A stretch of DNA of 64,000 nt from Vicia villosa (lineage: Eukaryota > Streptophyta > Magnoliopsida > Fabales > Fabaceae), in contig NC_081183.1 in assembly GCF_029867415.1 (NCBI RefSeq), positions 16,860,404-16,924,403 on the forward strand, in the 5' to 3' direction. A program made the position numbers and the translations under genes. Below the pieces are notes generated by a model that ran no database searches, was not told where the DNA came from, and saw only the letters and a program-made list of their open reading frames with translations. This document shows, piece after piece, positions 56,529-64,000 of the stretch. How positions within the stretch are numbered: the first letter of the stretch is position 1; each line of letters starts with the position of its first letter.

Positions 56529-56854
56529 CTCTTCTGACTGAAATAAACAGCGAGAAGATGAGAAATCCGTCATGTGAACCTGTTATGAAATGTGTATGAC
56601 TGGATGCCATGTGTATGCAATGTATGAAATGCAAATGCAATGTATATGAATGCAATGTATGAAATGTATATGCAATGCATGAAGTGAAATGTGTGTGCAA
56701 TTTTTCAAGGATCTTAGAGTTTAGATTTGTTAAAGAAGAAACAAACGTTAGTTAATCAATTTATTCTTTTTTCTTTTTCTGCTTCTTTTTTTTTTGCTTC
56801 TTTTTTATTTGCCTCATTTGGGCTTACAAGACAGAAATAAAATGGAATGATCCT

Positions 56855-58196
56855 TCAGGTCTCCCGTGGACGCTTTCTCTTTGCCCCCAGGAATGTGTTG
56901 ATCTGTTGCTCTTCTTGAAGCTGTCCGGTGAGCCTCCAATATCCTTCTCTCATAGTCTTGACAGTATGATTTGAAGGTGTCTCTTTCCTCTTTGAGTTGA
57001 ACCCAAGATTTTGCAACTCTTCTAGGTCAGTTGGCATGTCCGGGTGTAAAGTAACTTGAGGTTCGTATCCTTCGACCTCTGGCTCAATAGTCACAGGTAG
57101 AACAGCAGGATATGGCATAAGGAGTTTCTGAGCATGAGTGCGGACCCATCTGAGGTAGGGTTCCATAGGAATAGAATTCCATTGCCCCAGAGTATTGCTT
57201 TCTATTCTATAGACACTGCCCCATGCATGTATGAACCTTCGTCGGTGTCTATGAGAATCATTCTCGTAATCAAACACAATGCCATGGATAATCCATGTCA
57301 TGAGGACCATTGCTCCTTGCATATCCGAATTGGCGTAGAGCTAAAGAGGGATTGTAAGTGATACCTCCTTTAATGCCAAGGAGTGGCACATTAGGGTATT
57401 CTCCACAATGATCAATGATAGTAATGTCTCTTTGAAAGAAGTTGTTCCATCGGATATCTGAATGAGATAAAGACATGATTCTGTAAGACCATTGTGCTCT
57501 TTGTTCATTTCTCAGTACTGATCGGGGAAGATGACATGTAAACCACCTAGCCAGCAGTGGTATACAGCACATGAGAGTTCCTCGCTCTTCGTGGTACGAG
57601 TGTGTAGAGATGTAGAATGTCTCACAGCAATGTTGGTACCGGGTTACGGATTAGGAAAAGGTTGATGATGTGTATACTTATGAACTGGTCGGGATTTGGG
57701 AATAAAACCAACCCATAGATCAAAAGGGCCATAACTTCCTCAAAAGCTGGATAACTTTTGTTTTCTAGCAGTAGTCGAGCCTTTTCCAGTAAGAATTTGG
57801 CAAGCAAACCCTCAACTCCACTCTTTGTTCCCAATTGGATTTGATTCTGACTTTTGCAGATGTAAAGCAGCAGCAATGACTTCAGGTTTTGGTTTTCTTT
57901 CTAAACCAGTGAAAGGTAATTGATCTCGGATTGGTAATCCAATTAATTCAGAGAATTCTTCCAAAGTGGGTACCAACTGGTAATCAGGAAATGTGAAGCA
58001 AATGATGTTCAGGGTCGAAGAACTGGAACAGGACCCGTATCATGTCTTCTTCAAACTTTGAGGTAACCAAATGGAGTAGGTGACCATGCTTTTCAGTGAA
58101 TTGAGCATTCCTGGGGAATTCTGCTACCAAGACTTTGAGTTCAGATGGCACCGTTGAGATATTGATTCGGATGTAATCTCTGGTGGCGGGAGCCAT
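56855..58196 (-). pseudogene. Ogre-3 ORF1, broken by frameshifts
   Basis: Begins ATG 58196 (MAPATRDYIRINISTVPS) and is colinear with Ogre-2 ORF1: FFDPEHHLLHIS corresponds to FYDPVYRCFTFPDYQ, ALLIYGLVLFPNPDQF to ALLIYGLVLFPNIDNF, and LALRQFGYARS to LARRQLGYANS. It breaks near 57985, 57622 and 57270. The last piece ends at 56855 after LQEEQQINTFLGAKRKRPRET. It is shorter than Ogre-2 ORF1 and without its long C-terminal coiled coil. Function unknown. Confidence 0.82.
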
Positions 58197-58848
58197 TACC
58201 TGCAAAAACAAAAGTAAACTCTTTGATCCTTGAAATGTGTAGTGAAAAATGATTGTGTTTATGATGCAAACATGTGGCACACAAAAACAAATCAAAACAA
58301 TAGCCTTAGGTTTAAAGGCTTGCATGAGGTTGATAGGTGATACCCTCCCCTCTGAAGTTGAGTTGGTTGAAAACCTGTCCTAGAATAGTATTCGGGTTCT
58401 ATTGATCCTTGGAGACAACATCTCAATACGGCGCTCGGCAGGGCCGATCAAGAATATTCCTCGAGGATAACTAGCTCCGATCAATTTCAAAGCTAGCCAC
58501 TTAATAGGCCACAAGTCAAGTTCAACTAAAAGGTTCTAAGACAAATTAGTGTTAATGACACTTCGGAAGCCTAATATACTCCTTGATCGCTTTCAAGGGA
58601 CATCAGTATAAACCAAAGTATCACACTAACGATGACTACCAGATCACCGTATCGGTACATGCCGTACAGTTTCCTTGGTCTATTGTCATATACTTAAGGT
58701 ATCTCGAGTATTCGGGTAGAATCTTTCACACAAGCAAAGTACCCAAGCAAACCTGTGAAAAGTAAAGCAATCAGATCAAACAATGATAACATCGAAATGA
58801 TCTATACTCTAAAGGTAACCCCTTTTGAAAACATTTTGAATTTGTATT
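58197..58848 (-). other. Ogre-3 5' untranslated region
   Basis: About 650 bp between the primer site and ORF1, without a supportable gene. It is not obviously alike in sequence to the Ogre-2 leader. Confidence 0.65.
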
Positions 58849-58869
58849 CCCCAGCAGAGTCGCCAGTTC
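58849..58869 (-). other. Primer binding site of Ogre-3
   Basis: Directly inside the 5' LTR the minus strand reads GAACTGGCGACTCTGCTGGG. Ogre elements are reported to prime from tRNA-Arg, and this fits the TGGCGACTC start I associate with them. I could not compare it with a tRNA here. Confidence 0.7.
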
Positions 58870-61820
58870 TGTGGACCGTCCTTTCGGGCCATACCCTCCG
58901 TGGGTGGGATACGTGAACTGACTCTTTTTTGTCGATCGGCACGCTTTCGCGTCACTTTGAAAAAGTTTACAGAGTCGCCACCGACCTTTTATTTTATCCA
59001 ATGAAGGAAAGGTTTATAAAAGAAACAGAAAAAGACCTTTGAGAGATTCTGGGTAAGGGGGTAGGTTATACAAAGGGAAGGTGTTAGCACCCTTTGTATC
59101 CATGGTTATCCATGGGCTCTTTAGTTTGCTTAGCTCATTTGCTTTACTTTCAATTGATTCGGAATGCTTTACCTGTGTTTTTGAATACCTTTGCAAATAG
59201 AATTTGTAATGATCCTTGTGCGGATATATACAAATGCTTGTTTATCTTTCGAAAGATGTTTTGAAAAGATCGTTAATTTTGTAATGATCCGTGTTTGGAT
59301 GTATACAAAATATTGTCTTTTGGAAAATTCGTTTTAAAAAACAACAGTGTATGAGAATTTTGTTTGTTTTGATTTTGAGCAAGCAACTAGGAGGTCTACC
59401 CTGAGTTAGGAGGTCTTTATCCTTGTTCCCTTTAAAAATCTATCCATTCGTCGGATATAAACAAAAGGTTCGATTTTGTACTCGAAACAGTAGAAATGTA
59501 ACTTTGATTTTGAAAAGAGTGAAAAGGGGTTACCCTAGGAGGTGCAAATGTGATTGTGATTGAATTCAGATATTTATCTTTGAAGTTAGTGATCTGACGG
59601 TTCAGTTTTATCTTTGACATACACGCAGTTTATATGGGTGCTGGAAATTAAAATGCGGAATGTAAAGTGCAGAAAGTAAATCTACGCTATTTACATCGAT
59701 TGTGCGGGAAATGTAAACTAGCCTATTTACATGAATTTGACATCCTATACATTTATCTAGGAATTTTAAATTGCAAGAAATAAAAGGCATATTTTTGTAT
59801 TTTGTGATTTATTTTAAATATAATTAATGCATTATTAATTAATTTAAAATAAAGAAAAGATGGAAATATGATTAAACCTAGCAAATAAGTTTAAAAGTAT
59901 GTACAAATTGTTTGTTAATTGATTTTAGAACAAAACTAATTTTTTTGGAATTTTTGAAATTTGTTTTTGGATATTTTAAGTTAATCAAAACATAATTATG
60001 CAAATAATTACACAAATAATTAAAACTTAAAGAGAAAATTATCCTAAATATGTACAAAATTAGTTTATGATATATAAACAATATTTAACACAAAGAACAA
60101 TTTTTTTTTATGATTTTTTGACTAATTAAAATAAATTAATAAGCAAATATACAAATACATACTAATTAATTATGAAAAATATTGAAATTTTGAAGAAAAA
60201 TAAAATATTTTTGTTTCATAAAATAATATATTATTTTAGAAGTTTAAAATATTTTTTGTGGAATTTTTGGAAGTTTTTAACTATTTTTAATTAATTTATC
60301 AAAGAAACTAAAATAAAAATAGAAATAAAATTAAAAATATAAGGATACTGATCTGGTGTGGCAATTAATGAAGGAGCATGGTGAGCTTGCATGTGTGAGG
60401 CGTTGGATTGGCTTTGAGATTGATCCAAGGGCACAGATTTGTAGGTGCATGGTATGATGGTGTACACTGAATCCAAGGGGATTCAAAGTCTTTGCAGGGG
60501 CCCACGCTGGATTGACCAGCGAATAAGATTTGAGGGAAGAGCCCACCTTGGCGCGCTGAAAAGTCAGACGAACCACGCTTGGACGCGTGGTCGTCTTCAA
60601 CCTCTAGAAGTGAGGTTTTCAGCTTCAAATAGCGGGGGTTTTTAACCTCCCCTATTTGGACGTTAAAAATCCAGTTTTTTTAACAACCTATGAACCTGCA
60701 AAAAATACGAGTTTAGCAATAGAAACAAGTGACCCAGATCCACTAATTAGAGTGTCCTGAATCAAATATGTCATTTGTTTTAAGGTTTGAAGCTCCTAGC
60801 TATGGATACGAAGAAGATGAAGCTTAAACACTCATGGACTCGTTTTAATGGTGGAGCCTGATCCTCACGTTGGAACACTCATGCTAAGGCCCAGATCACA
60901 CATATAGGTCCCCATAAGGATGTTAGGGTGGTTAGTTTGCAGTGAATTAGTTGCATATACAAAAACGAAAATAAAACTCATATGTACATGAAGAGCTTTA
61001 AGTGCTTTATACGACTCTCATATGTCTATATTTAGAGCTCAATCTTACTCTATAATGTTTGAGGAGATTGATTAGAAGTGTTTATAGGTATTGATATTGA
61101 TTGGAAAATTTGAATTTGAAAATTACAATGTATATGCAAATTTGAGAATTTTTGTGATATTTCTTGCTATACTCTTGCCTATTTCGTGTGTCCCTTCTTT
61201 TGCTGAAGTATGATGCTTCCTTTATAGCCCAAAGTTGCTTGGAACTCAAGCATAAGAAGCTTTGTTGTCTTTGTTGAAAGTTTGATTTTTTAAAATATTA
61301 AAAATCTTTGAATTGTTGACCAAGCTTGACTCCATTCATATGCTCTTGTCTTGCTCTTCAATTCTTGCAGAAAAAATGAAGATTCCTTGAAGTGAGTCCA
61401 TACTTGGAGGCCAAGCAACCATTATCCATGCATTTTCCTTTTAATTTTAATCTTAAAGTAAGATAAAATTATGCAAAAAAATGGCCAATAAAGATGTGTG
61501 CTTTGTCTTGGTCGTGGGAGGCCCATAGTAACATGGCAAAGATGTTTGGACCATAAAAACTTGGACTCATTTGGAAAAAAAACATTTTTGAGCAATGTTG
61601 ATTTCATGCATTTTCCCAAAAATTTTAGCCAACTTCAACAAGGTGTAAATCCTTCAATTTTTGTCATATGAAGGAGATCTTGCACTTTTTGGAAAACCTC
61701 AAAGAGTCCTCTAACCAATGTCTTTGGTCTCATATCAAAATGATTTTTGGTTCTCCTTGTGTGTCCATTGAAAAAAGTGTCTTTTTGTTGACTTTGAAAA
61801 TGACCTGTAATGTCTATGGC
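58870..61820 (-). repeat. 5' LTR of Ogre-3, incomplete
   Basis: Matches 43042-46000 or so. Differences are mostly one-base changes in run length (for example CCCTCCG for CCCCTCCG, GGAATGT for GGAAATGT). It stops matching near 61820. About 1.1 kb of LTR (the U3 start) is missing. Confidence 0.85.
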
Positions 61821-61941
61821 CATATTTGTCAAAGATTCACATTGATCCATTGGATGAGCACAATTCATAAGGAAAGATCAAAAATCACAAAACCTAAGAT
61901 TCAAAATTAAGGTATTTGCTGAAAAAGTTTTGATGTGATCA
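61821..61941. other. Inverted patch of the same LTR next to the gap
   Basis: 61821 to about 61930 matches the reverse complement of about 46130-46237, part of the same LTR family, with frequent one-base losses. The switch is at the palindrome TATGGCCATA (61815-61824). This looks like a fold-back read or contig end. Confidence 0.75.
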
Positions 61942-62041
61942 NNNNNNNNNNNNNNNNNNNNNNNNNNNNNNNNNNNNNNNNNNNNNNNNNNNNNNNNNNN
62001 NNNNNNNNNNNNNNNNNNNNNNNNNNNNNNNNNNNNNNNNN
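61942..62041. other. Assembly gap, 100 N
   Basis: Exactly 100 unknown bases, the usual placeholder for a gap of unknown size. Sequence to its right is not the missing LTR part of Ogre-3 nor the missing LTR part of Ogre-2. Confidence 0.99.
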
Positions 62042-64000
62042 GTCCAAAATCAAGCCAAATAGATCCTTAAGCATGGAAATAAGGTGCATCAAAGTTCCAC
62101 TAATGAAACTGCAAATTCATTCTCAACTTGCTATGAAACCAAACCAAGCTTGATCCTTTCACACCTGTGTACCTCAACTGCATCATACCTTCATCACACA
62201 TAATCCAAGCACCCAAAACCTTTCCAAACACTTTCCAAACATGCACTCTTCATTATTAAAAAATAACTTAAACTAAAATCTCCAAAACAAACTTGAAGAT
62301 GAAGTGAAAGCTTGCTATAGAAGCTTCCCAATACCGGCTCATGTGCCAACTCATTATCTTAACCAAATGCAACTTGCAACCAACCTTGTTTCCAAGCAAA
62401 ATTACTTGAGACACAAGCCTAAGCCATGGAACCCGAAGCTAGCATTCAAATTTCATTTCAAGTGCATTTGATCCTGTAACAAACTCCAAACCAAGATCAT
62501 AACCAATTCCATAGCTCCACTTTGGATCCAAACCTAATCAAACTTCTCCTACAAGTTTCTCAGGCCCCTATTTAAGCCTTCTCCCTCCAAAATTTCATTA
62601 ACCACCATTTTCACCAAAAATTCTCAAAACTCTCAAATTCAAATTCTAGTTTCCTTGAAAATTCTCTGCCATTTCTTCACACATTTATCATTAACATCAC
62701 TCTGACGAACTTCTACAAGCATTTTCAGATCCAATTATCTATTGAATCCAGATCTGCAATTTCACTTCATCTTCAATGGTGTAAATTTGAACTCTCTTTC
62801 TTAGTGGCTTTTTTTGCAATCTATTGCTTCAATCTTCATCTACAAGTCCTAATGGAACTACTTTATGCATTGAATCCCTTGTGCATCCATTAAATCGAGC
62901 CTCTTAACTTCATCTCCTTCATCATGTAACTTGACTTGGTCAAATAAATTGAGCAACATTCAAGCAAAATTACCCACAAATTCATCTTCCTAACACTTAT
63001 CTAAAGCTTAGTCGATCTATATCTTGTCTTAAAACACCTTGAGAAGGCGCATCAGATGCACTCTAATTAGTAAGTTTTCTCAGATTTTGATGTACATAAT
63101 TTCATCATCCTTTTGATTGATTATTGATACAATTATGCTTGCGTTGATGCACTCTAATTCCCCGTCAGATTTTGATCTACATACGTTCATCATCATTTTC
63201 ATCATCCTTTTAATTCTACGTATTTGTGATTTAATTTGAGATTTGATCAGTTAGGGTTTATGTATGTTTTGCTTCGATTCGTGAGTTTGAGTATAAATTA
63301 GTTGAAACTAAGGTGATATTTAGATTCAGTGTGAAAAAATAAAGGAGATTTTGGTATCATTTTACATTTCTAAAGTTGAATTCATTGTCGTGGTGGCCAG
63401 AGCGGTGGTGCGTGGCCGGAGAAGATAACAGAGCCTTGGCGGAAGTTTTTTTATTCAAATTTTTTAGGTGTCCTTTCCTGATTGGTCCACGTGATACTTT
63501 TGTTTTATTTTAAGTTTTGATTAGATTAAATAATAAAACAGAAAATCAAATTAAAATGGAAATGGAATTGAATATTAATGGGCCTGGAATTTCTATTGCT
63601 GGTGCTTACCCCCTCCCTTAAGCCCAATAACACGCATTTTTGTTTGAGTTATTGCTAAGTTTATGGACAAAACCCTGGGCTTGCAATTCATACACGCCTA
63701 TTAGCCATTCATACCCCCTGATCTCATTTTGATTCTATTTTTTTCATGTTATTTGTCTTGATTTTATTTTAGGATTTTAATAATTAAAAGAAAAATTATT
63801 AAAAAAATATTATAAATGGCATGATATTTTAGGGAGTTTTATGTTTAGCATTTAATTGATTTTTGTGCTATTATTTTCCTTATTTTGAACTTTGATCAAG
63901 GTGATGTCATGTCTTTAATAATTCATTGAGAATTTTCTAAATTTTTTTTATTGAATTTTCTTGATGATGCTTGGTGTCTTGATTTGTGGACTTCATAATT
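62042..64000. other. Unidentified non-coding sequence, possibly an LTR
   Basis: No ORF or protein motif. CCCCTATTTAAGCC at about 62565-62578 looks like a TATA context, and the C/A-rich stretch after it resembles the region after the TATA box in Ogre-2 LTRs. AT-rich tracts follow (63500-63560, 63780-63990). An LTR of another plus-strand element is my best guess; a host promoter or untranslated region cannot be excluded. Confidence 0.35.

Larger units (their letters stand above)
43042..61941 (-). mobile_element. Ogre element (Ogre-3) inserted in Ogre-2 LTR
   Basis: Minus-strand element. The 3' LTR is 47108-43042, preceded by a polypurine tract (47124-47109); pol is 52488-49041; an intron is predicted at 52747-52489; gag-pro is 56528-52744; ORF1 is 58196-56855; the primer site is 58869-58849; and the 5' LTR extends from 58870 to the right, incomplete. 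The LTR begins TGTTATACCCC and ends CGGTCCACA on the sense strand. It is a different family from Ogre-1 and Ogre-2. pol is intact, while gag-pro, ORF1 and the right LTR show many one-base indels and the right end runs into an assembly gap. Confidence 0.88.

Noticed and set aside
62042..64000. Host gene promoter and first exon
   Set aside because: A TATA-like context exists but no ORF or splice-linked coding sequence could be supported.

Overview
The window is plant nuclear DNA made almost entirely of nested Ty3/gypsy LTR retrotransposons. I found no host gene I could support. Very large Ogre-type (Tat lineage) elements, each with an extra ORF before gag and an intron inside gag-pol, together with AT-rich DNA, point to a legume, most likely the pea/vetch/lentil/faba-bean group. 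That taxonomic call is inference.

Layout. (1) 16-9396: a Tekay/Del-like chromovirus arranged as a tandem array, LTR - gag-pol - LTR - start of a second gag. Its genes are broken. (2) 9397-18293: a minus-strand Ogre-type element (Ogre-1) with a 6.0 kb 3' LTR, a repeat-rich 3' UTR and only the C-terminal end of integrase. It is cut at 18288-18293, where chromovirus integrase resumes. (3) 18288-20474: chromovirus integrase end plus 1.16 kb of LTR. (4) 20475-43041: a plus-strand Ogre (Ogre-2). Its first LTR (20475-about 23663) is followed by a foreign 3.8 kb chromovirus piece (about 23664-27443). Then come Ogre 5' UTR, ORF1, an intact gag-pro, an intron, an intact RT-RNaseH-integrase, a 3' UTR and the start of the 3' LTR. 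(5) 43042-61941: a second minus-strand Ogre (Ogre-3) inserted in the 3' LTR of Ogre-2. Its pol is intact, but gag-pro and ORF1 are broken by many one-base shifts. Its far LTR ends in an inverted patch and a 100-base N gap (61942-62041). (6) 62042-64000: unidentified non-coding DNA that may be another LTR.

How the parts work. In the Ogres, LTR promoters (clear TATA boxes) should drive a long RNA. ORF1 encodes a protein of unknown function. Gag-protease and RT-RNaseH-aRNaseH-integrase are separated by a stop, and a GT-AG intron of phase 2 would remove it. I located this intron at the equivalent place in Ogre-2 and Ogre-3.

The strongest unexplained signal is RNA structure. Just after the integrase stop, all three Ogres carry three tandem 28-31 nt hairpins (nine in all) with different but complementary stems, a shared A-rich bulge and mostly GNRA-like loops. 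Ogre-1 has three further hairpin families in which both stem arms change together. tRNA-derived modules followed by T runs lie inside the LTRs of Ogre-1 and Ogre-2. All coordinates come from reading by eye; no alignment or folding program was run.
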